From the NCBI GenBank assembly GCA_035253585.1, contig DATFBY010000005.1, forward strand, positions 1-30,423: a stretch of DNA of 30,423 bases. The letters are read 5' to 3'. Below the pieces are notes generated by a model. The model was not told the origin of the DNA. It saw nothing but the letters and a program-made list of their open reading frames with translations, and did not search any database. A program made the position numbers and the translations under genes. The DNA comes from DATFBY01 sp035253585. GTDB taxonomy: Bacteria > Gemmatimonadota > Gemmatimonadetes > Gemmatimonadales > Gemmatimonadaceae. Positions 7,283 through 14,856 of the stretch are shown here, piece after piece; position 1 is the first letter of the stretch; each line of letters opens with the position of its first letter.

Positions 7283-9964
7283 CTAGTCTTCTCGAAGTGC
7301 AGCCACGGGGTCGACCCGTGACGCGCGCCAAGCCGGAAGGAATCCCGCAAGGAGCGCGACGCCCGAAAGTACCGCTGCCGCCAACGCCATCACCGTCGGA
7401 TCCTCAGGCTCGAGGCCGAAGAGGAACGACCTGACCAGTCTCCCCGATGCGAACGCGCCGGCTGCGCCTATGACGAGTCCGATCGCCACCATTCGTGCCA
7501 CGTCGCCCAAAATCATTCGAAGCACGCGGCCGCTGGCAGCGCCGAGCGCGATACGCACTCCGATCTCGCCTCGGCGGCGCGTGACCGTGTATGCCATCAC
7601 GCCGTACAGTCCGAGCATCGAGAGTGCGAGTGCCACAGCCCCGAAAAGACCGGACAATATCGCCAGCAGACGCTCACGCCGCAGCGACGATGCGATCTGA
7701 TTGGAGAACGATGTGAACTCGACCGCGGTAGCTCCGTTCAGCTCGAGAATGGCGGCCTTCACCGCGGGAATGAGCGACCATAGATCGCCGTCGGCGCGAA
7801 TGTGAACGTTGAAATCGGGACTTGGCGCCGCGTTCTGGAGAGCTGGCAGGTAGACGGTGCCACTCTCCTCCTCCCGAAGGTCCCGGTACTTCGCGGTCTC
7901 TACTACTCCGACGATGGTGTATGGCGTGCTGAGCGAATCGGCACCCTTGGTTCTGAGCTGCTGTCCAAGAGGAGATTTTCCGGCGAACATTTTTTTCGCC
8001 ATGGCGTCATTGATGATCGCCGTCTTCGCTGCTCCCACCACATCCGACTCGTCGAAATCGCGGCCGGCCAGGAGGCGTGTCCCCAGAGTAGTGAAGTAGC
8101 CTTCGCTCACCTCGTTGAACCAGACGACGCCGTCTTCGAACGTCGCCGGCTCGAAGCCGTCGATGACGACGATGTCGTTCCAAGAGCTGAACCCGACGGG
8201 AGTGATTTCCGCCGCGCTCGCCGATCGCACGCCTGGAATCGCTCGAACACGATCGAGAATCTGTCGACGCGCCGATGCGAGCTGACCTTCGGGAATCCCT
8301 GTCCGCGCGAGATCCACGTCGGCCAAAAGGACACCGTCGGCACGGAAGCCAGGGTTTAGCGTAGTGAGGTTCCGCAGCGATCCGATGAGCAACCCTGCGC
8401 CGACGAGCAAGGTGAGCGACAACGCGACCTGCGCCGCCACCAGCACCTTGGCGACGGTGAAGCGCCCATGTCCTTCCGCCAGGTTTCTCGCGTTCGTCTT
8501 CAGAACGGCCTGCGGGCTGACGCGGGTGCCGCGCAATGCGGGGATCAAGCCGAAGATGATCGCGGTGATGACGGCGACAGCGACGGCGAACCCGAGCACC
8601 TGTGCATTGATGGCAAGGTCCAGCGTGATGGGATCGCGCTCGGAGGAGATCAGGGTCAGCAGGCCACGCATGGCCCACGGCGCCAATAGCACACCCCCGA
8701 ACGCGCCGAAGAGGGCAAGCAATACGCTTTCGGTGAGGAGCTGCCTGACGAGTCGCGTCCGCCCGGCACCGATGGCGAGGCGGACGGCAACCTCTCGGCC
8801 CCGCATGGTCGCGCGCGCCAGAAGGAGATTGGCGACGTTCGCGCAGGCGATGAGAAGCACGAGCGCCACGGCGCCCATCAGGATCGTCAGGCTCTCGCTG
8901 TAGCGAGCCCGCAGAATCGAGAGACCGCGCGGAGCCGCCACCGCATGGAGTCTGCCCTTCACGTACTCGAGCTTGTCATGGTCGAACCAGTTCGGCGGAA
9001 TTGTCGCGGCGTACACCGCCGGCGCGATCGTCATCAGGCGCGTTCTGACCTGCTCGACGCTGACTCCCGGCTGTAGCCGGCCCATCACCTGCAGCCACCA
9101 CATGCTCCGGTTGTCGAGTGATCGCCGGCCAGGCAGTGTGGCATTGGCGCAGATCGGGGCGTAGAACTGGTCCTCGCGGCCGACGTCGGGTCCGTTGAAG
9201 CCGGCCGGTGCAACGCCGACAATCTCGAACGGCTGGCCCTCGAAGGTGAGAATCTTGCCGACGGCGTCGGCACGCGAGCCGTACTCGGACTTCCAATAGT
9301 CGTATCCCAACACCGCGATCCCGCGGCAACCACGCACATCATCGCTGCGGTTGATGAGCCTGCCGACGACGGGTTGGAGCGCGAAGACGCGGAAGTAGTC
9401 GCCGCTGACCCATGACCCGCGCAGGCGCCGGGGCTCGCCGCCGCTGGCGAGATTCATTTCGGCGTCGGCGAAAGCGGCGATCGACTCGAACCCGGTCTGT
9501 CGATCGCGGATCTCCTCCCAGAGCGGATTGGTGAAGATGCCGTCGCGATCCTCCGGGTTTCTCACCACGTGCACCAGCGACTCCGGCTGCCACACCGGTA
9601 GTGGACGCAGCATCACCGCGTCGATGAGCGCGTAGATCGCGGTGTTCGCGCCGATGCCGAGAGCGAGTGACGCGACGGCGACCACGGCGAAGATCGGCGA
9701 ACGGCGAAGCGCGCGAAGCGCGTAGCGTACGTCGCCGCGCACGGAGTCGAGCCAGGTGATGATGTCGGCGTCACGTGTGCGCTCGACCTGCGCCGTGCGG
9801 TTTCCAAACTTGCGACGCGCCGCGTTGAGCGCAGCCGCCTCCGACATCCCGGAAGCTCGGTATGCTTCGGCTCGCTCGGCGATATGGAAGGACATCTCGC
9901 GCTCGATGTCGTTGGTCAGTCGATCGGAGCGCAGGAAGTTGCGAAGGCGCTTATGCCAGGACAT
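7283..9964 (-). CDS. ADOP-type duplicated ABC permease (MacB/FtsX-like)
   Basis: Integral membrane protein of 893 residues. The N-terminal prefix (MSWHKRLRNFLRSDRLTNDIEREMSFHI) is the permease prefix domain of ADOP (acidobacterial duplicated orphan permease) proteins. It is followed by a MacB_PCD periplasmic domain begun by a membrane segment (FAVVAVASLALGIGANTAIY, about 90-110). Next come an FtsX block of three segments (about 365-480), a second linker and MacB_PCD domain (about 500-750), and a final FtsX block ending in the family signature LPAWRASRVDPVAALRED. No ATPase is adjacent, as is usual for this family. These permeases are thought to work in export or envelope stress responses, but the substrate is unknown. 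It starts 21 bp after the PadR gene with GAGGT before the ATG, so the two form an operon. Confidence 0.93.
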   Translation of the reverse strand: MSWHKRLRNFLRSDRLTNDIEREMSFHIAERAEAYRASGMSEAAALNAARRKFGNRTAQVERTRDADIITWLDSVRGDVRYALRALRRSPIFAVVAVASLALGIGANTAIYALIDAVMLRPLPVWQPESLVHVVRNPEDRDGIFTNPLWEEIRDRQTGFESIAAFADAEMNLASGGEPRRLRGSWVSGDYFRVFALQPVVGRLINRSDDVRGCRGIAVLGYDYWKSEYGSRADAVGKILTFEGQPFEIVGVAPAGFNGPDVGREDQFYAPICANATLPGRRSLDNRSMWWLQVMGRLQPGVSVEQVRTRLMTIAPAVYAATIPPNWFDHDKLEYVKGRLHAVAAPRGLSILRARYSESLTILMGAVALVLLIACANVANLLLARATMRGREVAVRLAIGAGRTRLVRQLLTESVLLALFGAFGGVLLAPWAMRGLLTLISSERDPITLDLAINAQVLGFAVAVAVITAIIFGLIPALRGTRVSPQAVLKTNARNLAEGHGRFTVAKVLVAAQVALSLTLLVGAGLLIGSLRNLTTLNPGFRADGVLLADVDLARTGIPEGQLASARRQILDRVRAIPGVRSASAAEITPVGFSSWNDIVVIDGFEPATFEDGVVWFNEVSEGYFTTLGTRLLAGRDFDESDVVGAAKTAIINDAMAKKMFAGKSPLGQQLRTKGADSLSTPYTIVGVVETAKYRDLREEESGTVYLPALQNAAPSPDFNVHIRADGDLWSLIPAVKAAILELNGATAVEFTSFSNQIASSLRRERLLAILSGLFGAVALALSMLGLYGVMAYTVTRRRGEIGVRIALGAASGRVLRMILGDVARMVAIGLVIGAAGAFASGRLVRSFLFGLEPEDPTVMALAAAVLSGVALLAGFLPAWRASRVDPVAALRED

Positions 9965-9985
9965 GGAAGGACCTCGGGAAAGCTG

Positions 9986-10321
9986 TCAGGCGTAGCGGAG
10001 AACCCGATTCACACCCTCGGTGAGTCGGCTCCAGCTCTCGCGCTCGACTTCCAACTGTCGTCTCCCCTTGGCGGTGAGCTCGTAGAATCGAGCTTCGCGA
10101 TTCTTCTCCGTCATCCCCCAGGTGGCGCGGAGCCATCCTTCCTGCTCCATGCGATGGAGCGCGGGATAGAGGGAGCCTTCCTCGACGCGGAGCAGCTCGG
10201 AAGAGACGCGGCTGATGTGCGCGGTGATGGCGTAGCCGTGCATTCGGCCGGCGGCCGCCAACGTGCGCAGCACCAGGAGGTCGATTGTGCCTTGCAGGAC
10301 GTCGTTCTTCGATCTCGCCAT
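9986..10321 (-). CDS. PadR-family transcriptional regulator
   Basis: Small winged-helix repressor of 111 residues. The pattern is typical of PadR proteins paired with ADOP permeases: LQGTIDLLVLRTLAAAGRMHGYAITAHI (helices 1-2), SSELLRVEEGSLYPALHRMEQEGWLRATW (recognition helix and wing), and RFYELTAKGRRQLEVERESW (end of the wing and dimer helix). It is expected to repress its own operon and the downstream permease gene in the absence of an effector. An inverted repeat directly upstream of the start codon (10322-10355) is the likely operator. The ATG at 10321 gives the standard family N-terminus. Confidence 0.95.
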   Translation of the reverse strand: MARSKNDVLQGTIDLLVLRTLAAAGRMHGYAITAHISRVSSELLRVEEGSLYPALHRMEQEGWLRATWGMTEKNREARFYELTAKGRRQLEVERESWSRLTEGVNRVLRYA

Positions 10322-10355
10322 ATACCTAGCTGGCTATGCCTAGAGAGCTAGATAT
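10322..10355 (-). promoter_or_regulatory. Candidate PadR operator: inverted repeat abutting the padR start codon
   Basis: The arms are ATACCTAGCT (10322-10331) and AGCTAGATAT (10346-10355), complementary at 9 of 10 positions with a 14-nt spacer. The block is AT-rich against a GC-rich background and directly touches the ATG at 10321, where binding would block initiation. PadR repressors are known to bind AT-rich inverted repeats at their own promoters. That this is the operator is inferred from position and symmetry. Confidence 0.55.
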
Positions 10356-10378
10356 GGGGGGGACCGGTCGAAGTCAAG

Positions 10379-10864
10379 TCACGGTGTGGAGGCGGGGGAG
10401 GGAGCCGGCTCCGGCTCGCGATAGTGCATGCCGCGGACGAACATCCAGCGGCCGTCCGGCTCGCGACGCCAGATTTGCATGTCCTTGAGACGCCGCGTCG
10501 AGGTTCGCGTGCCCTCGCGAATCGTCGTCGTCCACCGCAGCCGTACGATGGCGATGTCACCGGCGACGAGAATCTCGTCGAACGTCGGCGTCGTACTGGC
10601 CTTTACCGACGCCGGCCGATTGCGAAGCTCGGCGTATGCTTTGGCGAGCGTCGAGTAATCCTGGTCGGGCATCCCAGGATAGCTGAGGACGATGTCGCGC
10701 CCGTAATGCTCGAGGATGAGATCAGGATTGCCGGTCTCGAACCCGCGGGCGCCGCGAAGAATGGACGCGCGGATCGCGGCGGTGTCGGCGTCGGAAGACT
10801 GCGCGCCGGCAGCGCTGCCAAGGACGATCAATAGGGCCAGCGGAAGAACGCGAGTGACGACCAT
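10379..10864 (-). CDS. Secreted NTF2-like (SnoaL/DUF4440-type) protein
   Basis: Protein of 161 residues with a signal peptide (MVVTRVLPLALLIVLGSAAGAQ). The mature part has the NTF2-like cone-fold pattern: an N-terminal helix (TAAIRASILRGARGFETGNPDLILEHYGRDIVLSYPG), a second helix (DYSTLAKAYAELRN), then alternating strands (FDEILVAGDIAIVRLRWTTTI, RRLKDMQIWRREPDGRWMFVRGMHY). Secreted members of this superfamily may bind small molecules or act as isomerases or hydrolases; nothing here fixes a substrate. The ATG at 10864 is preferred over an upstream one at 10933 because the signal peptide starts there, with a purine-rich GAGAG upstream. It follows the agmatinase gene by 106 bp on the same strand. 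Confidence 0.72.
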   Translation of the reverse strand: MVVTRVLPLALLIVLGSAAGAQSSDADTAAIRASILRGARGFETGNPDLILEHYGRDIVLSYPGMPDQDYSTLAKAYAELRNRPASVKASTTPTFDEILVAGDIAIVRLRWTTTIREGTRTSTRRLKDMQIWRREPDGRWMFVRGMHYREPEPAPSPASTP

Positions 10865-10929
10865 TGCTCTCTCGAGATGTGACCAGGTCCGATGATAGCG
10901 GTGCGACCTTAGCGAATGAGGACGGCCCG

Positions 10930-10957
10930 CCACTGTCTTGCCGTGCTCTGACAGTGG
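10930..10957 (-). repeat. Stem-loop between the agmatinase-like and NTF2-like genes
   Basis: CCACTGTC (10930-10937) pairs perfectly with GACAGTGG (10950-10957) around a 12-nt loop. The stem can be extended by CGGC/GCCG (10923-10926 and 10958-10961) across a 3-nt bulge. It lies 13 bp beyond the end of the agmatinase gene, where a transcription terminator or mRNA 3'-end stabiliser would be expected. No T-run follows on the minus strand, so intrinsic termination is doubtful. Confidence 0.5.
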
Positions 10958-10970
10958 GCCGTGATCGGCG

Positions 10971-11756
10971 CTAGCGCATTCGCACGGCGAGCTCCTTGAC
11001 GAGCTTGGCGGCCAGCGGCGCCGTAATCTCCGTGGGATCGCGCGCAGGGTTCAGCTCGACGATGTCGGCGCCGACAATCGGACCCTCGAGCTGGTGCAGG
11101 ACGTTGAGGACATCGCGTGGCCTGAGTCCTCCTGGCTCGCGGTGCGAGACACCGGGTGCGTGCGCGGGATCGAACACGTCGAGGTCGATCGACACGTACA
11201 CGGGACCGCTGATCCGTGGCCGATGTCCTTCCTCCCAAGCCTGCATGTCGATCACTTCGACCTCGTATCGATCTGCCTGCTCTCGCTGCACGCCATTCAT
11301 GGTGCGAATCCCGACTTGCGTCAGGCGTCCAGTGAGCTCTTCCTCCATCACGCGGGCGAAGGGACAGGCGTGCGAGTAGCGGTCGCCGTCGAACTCGGGA
11401 TAGAGATCCGGGTGGGCGTCGAAGTGCAGGACGGCGAACGGCGAGCGATGCTTTGCGGTGGCGCGGATGAGCGGATAGCTGATGGAGTGATCGCCACCGA
11501 GCGCGATTACCGAATGGCCGCCACGGAGGAGTGTGAGGAGCGCGCTCTCGATCGCCGTGCGCTCGTCGCCATCCAGGAGCGCAACGTCGCCGGCGTCGCG
11601 CAGCGCATCGCGTGCGCCGAGGTCGACGAGCGATTCGGTCCACATGTTGGTGGAGGGCGAGTGTAGCGCACGCCTGATCGCCGAGGGGCCGTGTGCGGCG
11701 CCGCGCATGAATGACGACGCGCGGTCGAAGGGGATGCCAAGTATGGTTGCGGGCAC
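10971..11756 (-). CDS. Agmatinase/arginase-family ureohydrolase
   Basis: Cytosolic binuclear-manganese hydrolase of 261 residues. All six metal ligands of the ureohydrolase fold are visible: H90 in GGDHS, D113, H115 and D117 in FDAHPD, and D191 and D193 in SIDLDVFDP. The segment SHACPFARVMEE (128-139) resembles the agmatinase (SpeB-type) loop more than that of arginase, so agmatine to putrescine plus urea is the best guess. Related enzymes act on guanidinobutyrate, formiminoglutamate or other guanidino compounds. The start is GTG at 11756, giving the usual short N-terminus; an in-frame stop lies just upstream, and no clear ribosome-binding site is seen. It begins 16 bp after the DUF6196-like gene, so the two are probably co-transcribed. 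Confidence 0.88.
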   Translation of the reverse strand: MPATILGIPFDRASSFMRGAAHGPSAIRRALHSPSTNMWTESLVDLGARDALRDAGDVALLDGDERTAIESALLTLLRGGHSVIALGGDHSISYPLIRATAKHRSPFAVLHFDAHPDLYPEFDGDRYSHACPFARVMEEELTGRLTQVGIRTMNGVQREQADRYEVEVIDMQAWEEGHRPRISGPVYVSIDLDVFDPAHAPGVSHREPGGLRPRDVLNVLHQLEGPIVGADIVELNPARDPTEITAPLAAKLVKELAVRMR

Positions 11757-11772
11757 GCGGGTATCTTGTCAC

Positions 11773-12219
11773 TCACGCGGTGTCGCGCGCCACCATGAGC
11801 GCTCGGATCGTCCGGAGTGCGTCATCGCCGGCGGCGGCGGGTATCGCCCAGTAATCGTAGATGCCGCCCCGCTCGCCGTTCTGCCCGCACACGACCAGCG
11901 TGCCACTCCCTGTCGCGCGCTTGATCTCGGTAGCGAGCCAGCCGATGAATCCGGAGTTGTCGATACCGGGCGGAAAGTGAAAGGACCATACCCGGAGCGT
12001 CTCGACCGGATTGTCGTGGCGACGGAGGGGGACGAGCTGACTCCACCGATCGCCGTCGCGCACGAGCGCTATCGCTTCGTCTCGGACGCCGGCCGGGAAC
12101 TCGGCTTGCGAGAACTCGTTCCACCACCAGAAGCCGGGTAGCTTCTCGAAGTCGGCCGCCGCGATGACGCGGCGCAGACGGGCGGCCGTCTCGCCGGGCG
12201 TTTCTGGACTAATGTGCAT
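11773..12219 (-). CDS. DUF6196-like small protein of unknown function
   Basis: Protein of 148 residues beginning MHISPETPGETAARLRRVIAAADFE. Conserved-looking blocks are WWNEFSQAEFPAGVRDEAIALVRDGDRWSQLVPL, RVWSFHFPPGIDNSGFIGWLATEIKRATGSGTLVVCGQN and RGGIYDYWAIP. From memory these match DUF6196, a family with no known function; I cannot verify this by search. There is no signal peptide or membrane segment. The ATG at 12219 is preferred to a TTG four codons earlier; a GAGG lies 4 nt before the ATG. It is the first gene of a minus-strand run with the agmatinase-like gene and is divergent from ridA. Confidence 0.7.
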   Translation of the reverse strand: MHISPETPGETAARLRRVIAAADFEKLPGFWWWNEFSQAEFPAGVRDEAIALVRDGDRWSQLVPLRRHDNPVETLRVWSFHFPPGIDNSGFIGWLATEIKRATGSGTLVVCGQNGERGGIYDYWAIPAAAGDDALRTIRALMVARDTA

Positions 12220-12238
12220 CGCACCTCGCAACGGTATA

Positions 12239-12266
12239 TTGCCAATTAGCTGATCGCCTATATACT
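12239..12266 (+). promoter_or_regulatory. Candidate sigma-70-type promoter of the ridA-PLP enzyme operon
   Basis: TTGCCA (12239-12244) and TATACT (12261-12266) are separated by 16 nt. The short segment 12235-12270 is strikingly AT-rich compared with its surroundings. Transcription would start near 12273, leaving a leader of about 50 nt before the RidA start at 12324. The same AT-rich block may also serve the divergent DUF6196-like gene. Confidence 0.55.
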
Positions 12267-12323
12267 AAAGCGGACGTCGGCGCGCCACGCGCGGCCGCCA
12301 CCCCTTCAACCGAGGCCATCGTC

Positions 12324-12794
12324 GTGGCTGGAACTGTTCACGCTCGGCTGGCAAAGCTCGGTATCGAGCTGCCGGCAGCACCCAAACCGGTCGCCAACTT
12401 CATCCCGTGCGTGCAGAGCGGCAACACCCTGTATATCTCGGGGCAGGTTTCATCGCTCGGGGGCCAGTTCAAATATCAGGGTAAGGTCGGCCGCGAAGTG
12501 AGCATCGATGACGCTCGCGCGGCCGCGCGTCTTTGCGCGCTCAACGCGATTGCCCATGCCAAGGAGCACCTCGGCGACCTGGACCGCATCGCGCGCGTTT
12601 GCATGGTGCAAGGGTTCGTGAACGCCATTCCGGAGTTCACCGATCATCCGCAGGTGATCAACGGCGCCTCCGATGTTTTGGTCGAGGTGTTCGGCGAGGC
12701 GATCGGCAAACATGCGCGATTCGCGCTGGGCGCCGGCTCTCTCCCCTTCAACGTCGCCGTGGAAGTCGCGGTGATTCTCGAGGTACGCATATGA
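12324..12794 (+). CDS. RidA/YjgF/UK114-family protein
   Basis: Protein of 156 residues matching the longer RidA subgroup: RLAKLGIELPAAPKPVANFIPCVQSGNTLYISGQVS at the N-terminus, GKVGREVSIDDARAAARLCALNAIAHAKEHLGDLDRIARV in the middle, and HARFALGAGSLPFNVAVEVAVILEV at the end. RidA trimers hydrolyse reactive enamine/imine intermediates, such as 2-aminoacrylate, made by PLP-dependent lyases and dehydratases. The canonical RidA Arg is not obvious in this subgroup, so activity is not certain. Its stop codon overlaps the start of the following PLP-enzyme gene (ATGA at 12791-12794). This ties it to an enzyme class that generates RidA substrates. Confidence 0.92.
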   Translation: MAGTVHARLAKLGIELPAAPKPVANFIPCVQSGNTLYISGQVSSLGGQFKYQGKVGREVSIDDARAAARLCALNAIAHAKEHLGDLDRIARVCMVQGFVNAIPEFTDHPQVINGASDVLVEVFGEAIGKHARFALGAGSLPFNVAVEVAVILEVRI

Positions 12795-13969
12795 CGACGG
12801 CCGAACGAGCACCAGGCGTGAACACGCTGCTCATACATGCCGATGATGACGTCGATGAAACGTCCTCCATCGCGCCGCCCATCTATCAAACCGCGACGTT
12901 CCGTGGATCGAGCGCGGACGACCTGCTCACCATGGCGACCCGGCCGCGGCATCACCGCTTCTACACGCGCTACGAGAATCAAACGCACGCACACGCGGAA
13001 GCCGTCATCGCCGCGCTGGAGAAAGCCGAGGCGGCCATGCTCACCGCCTCCGGAATGGGCGCGATCACCACGACGCTGCTGACGCTCCTCAATAAAGGCG
13101 ACCACATCATCGCGCAGCAGAATCACTATCCGGGCACCACGGGCCTCATTCGCGATCACCTGTCGCGCTGGGGCGTCGAGAGCACGGTGGTCGATCAACG
13201 CTCGGTCGATGACTTCGCGGCGGCGATCCGGTCCAACACCCGTGTGATGATGCTCGAATCGCCGAGCAATCCGCTGCTGCGGCTCACCGACCTGGCCGCT
13301 GTTGCGCAGCTGGCACGCGAGCACGGTATTGTCACGGTGTGCGACAACACGTTCGCGACGCCGATCAATCAGCGGCCTATCGAGCTCGGTGTCGACATCG
13401 TCGTGCATAGCGCCACCAAGTATCTCTCCGGCCACTCGGATGTCATCGCCGGCGCGATCGCGGGACCGGCCGAGCTCCTCGATCGCATCTGGCATGCATC
13501 GATCGACTTCGGCGCATCGCTCGGGCCTCTAGACGGATGGCTGCTGCTTCGTGGACTTCGCACGCTCGGTCTGCGCATGGAGCGTCACAATCGCACGGGT
13601 GTCGCGGTGGCGAAATTCCTCGAGCAGCATCCCGCGGTTCGCACGGTGAATTTCCCGGGGCTGGCGAGTCATCCCCAGCACGAGCTGGCGTGCCGGCAGA
13701 TGAGCGGCCCCAGCGGCGTGCTGAGCTTCGAGCTGAAAGGAGGATTCGAGGCGGCCGAGCGCTTCGTTTCGGCGCTCGAGATTCCGGCTCGGGCGCCGAG
13801 CGTGGGCGGAGTCGACTCGCTGATCGTGCATCCAGCGGCCATGCTCGCCAAGACGATGAGCGCCGAGCAGTTCGCGGCAGTGGGCGTGCGGCCGGATCTA
13901 TTGCGGTTGTCGGTGGGGCTGGAAGACGAAGCGGACCTCATGAGAGACTTAGACCAAGCCTTGCGCTGA
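12791..13969 (+). CDS. Cys/Met-metabolism PLP-dependent enzyme (cystathionine gamma-synthase/beta-lyase/methionine gamma-lyase family)
   Basis: Fold-type I PLP enzyme of 392 residues. The catalytic lysine is K210 in HSATKYLSGHSDV. D185 (VTVCDNTFATP) contacts the pyridine nitrogen, and Y58/R60 (YTR) are the phosphate ligands donated by the neighbouring subunit. LTASGMGAI (84-92) is the phosphate-binding loop, and SLIVHPAAM near the C-terminus is the substrate-carboxylate region. After YTR the usual GNPT is replaced by YENQTHAHAE, so it is not a textbook member. Whether it makes or cleaves cystathionine, or is a methionine gamma-lyase, cannot be decided here. Translational coupling to RidA argues for a lyase that releases enamine products. 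A terminator follows directly. Confidence 0.9.
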   Translation: MTTAERAPGVNTLLIHADDDVDETSSIAPPIYQTATFRGSSADDLLTMATRPRHHRFYTRYENQTHAHAEAVIAALEKAEAAMLTASGMGAITTTLLTLLNKGDHIIAQQNHYPGTTGLIRDHLSRWGVESTVVDQRSVDDFAAAIRSNTRVMMLESPSNPLLRLTDLAAVAQLAREHGIVTVCDNTFATPINQRPIELGVDIVVHSATKYLSGHSDVIAGAIAGPAELLDRIWHASIDFGASLGPLDGWLLLRGLRTLGLRMERHNRTGVAVAKFLEQHPAVRTVNFPGLASHPQHELACRQMSGPSGVLSFELKGGFEAAERFVSALEIPARAPSVGGVDSLIVHPAAMLAKTMSAEQFAAVGVRPDLLRLSVGLEDEADLMRDLDQALR

Positions 13970-13973
13970 GTAT

Positions 13974-14002
13974 GGCAGATGGCTTTCGCACATCTGCCTT
14001 TT
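13974..14002 (+). terminator. Rho-independent terminator of the ridA-PLP enzyme operon
   Basis: GGCAGATG (13974-13981) pairs with CATCTGCC (13991-13998) around a 9-nt loop, followed at once by TTTT (13999-14002). It begins 5 bp after the PLP-enzyme stop codon. It just reaches the stop codon of the convergent response-regulator gene. No T-run follows in the other direction, so it should act mainly on plus-strand transcripts. Confidence 0.8.
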
Positions 14003-14856
14003 CAGCACTTCTCTATCCTGAGTGCCCTCTCGAGCTCCTCCCACCTTCCTCTTGCGACTCTGAGCCGGACTCCATTCGTCAGGATGATCGTTCCTCCTCC
14101 GTCCGACTCCCGGTGCAGCTCGCGCACCCTCGAGAGATTCACGATCAGCGAGCGGTGGATCCGGAGGAACTCGCGCGTGTCGAGCAGCCGCTCCAATGCT
14201 TGCATGCGGTGCGACACCAGATACACGTGCTTGCCCGCGTGGATGCGCGCATAGTCGCCGGCAGCCTCGATCCACTCGACATCGTTCACATCGACCAATA
14301 CCGTCTTCGACCCGGTTCGAACACCGAGCCGCCGCGGCGCGGTCCGCTGAGCACGCGATTCGGACACCGCCTGCGGCGCGTCGGCGATCGTCAGCTCGCC
14401 CGGCGGCGCGGCGGCCCGGATCGCGCGGTCGGCTGCCATGCTGGCTAGGGTTCGCTGCAGTGTGAGCGCGTCGAGTGCGCGCAATCGCTCGAGCGCCCGC
14501 GTGACCGCCGCGCGAAAACGGATCCGACCGAACGGCTTGAGCACGTAGTCGAGCGCATGCACGTCGAAGGCGCGGAGCGCGTGCTGGTCGTGGGCGGTCA
14601 CGAAGATCACACCGCGCGGCACGTCACCGCCTAACGCATCGAGCACACCGAAGCCATCCGCGTCAGGCATCTGGATGTCGAGGAAGAGAAGGTCGGGGCG
14701 CGTGCGGCGCACGATGTCGATCGCCTCTCGTCCATTCGACGCCTCGCCGATGACGCTGATGCGCGGCTCTTCGGCCAAGAGCGTCAGCACCGCTTCGCGC
14801 CCCGCTGGTTCGTCGTCGGCGACGACGGCGCGAACCACCGAGCGCGTGTCAGACAT
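14002..14856 (-). CDS. LytTR-family response regulator
   Basis: DNA-binding response regulator of 284 residues. The receiver domain (about 8-120) has the acidic pair D14/D15, the phospho-acceptor D60 in LLFLDIQMP, T87 in FVTAHD and K107 in LKPF. A linker of about 60 residues leads to a LytTR domain (about 178-280: TVLVDVNDVEWIEAAGDYARIHAG, FLRIHRSLIVNLSRV, LRVARGRW). LytTR domains bind direct repeats upstream of target promoters. I chose the ATG at 14856 because it overlaps the stop of the upstream kinase gene by 8 bp and gives the standard receiver N-terminus. It is the partner of that kinase. Confidence 0.95.
   Translation of the reverse strand: MSDTRSVVRAVVADDEPAGREAVLTLLAEEPRISVIGEASNGREAIDIVRRTRPDLLFLDIQMPDADGFGVLDALGGDVPRGVIFVTAHDQHALRAFDVHALDYVLKPFGRIRFRAAVTRALERLRALDALTLQRTLASMAADRAIRAAAPPGELTIADAPQAVSESRAQRTAPRRLGVRTGSKTVLVDVNDVEWIEAAGDYARIHAGKHVYLVSHRMQALERLLDTREFLRIHRSLIVNLSRVRELHRESDGGGTIILTNGVRLRVARGRWEELERALRIEKC

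Noticed and set aside
12644..13495. A 283-codon open frame on the minus strand
   Set aside because: Antisense to ridA and the PLP enzyme, both clearly real; composition typical of a shadow.
14314..14320. GGTTCGA, resembling a tRNA T-loop
   Set aside because: It lies inside the response-regulator gene and has no acceptor or anticodon stems around it.
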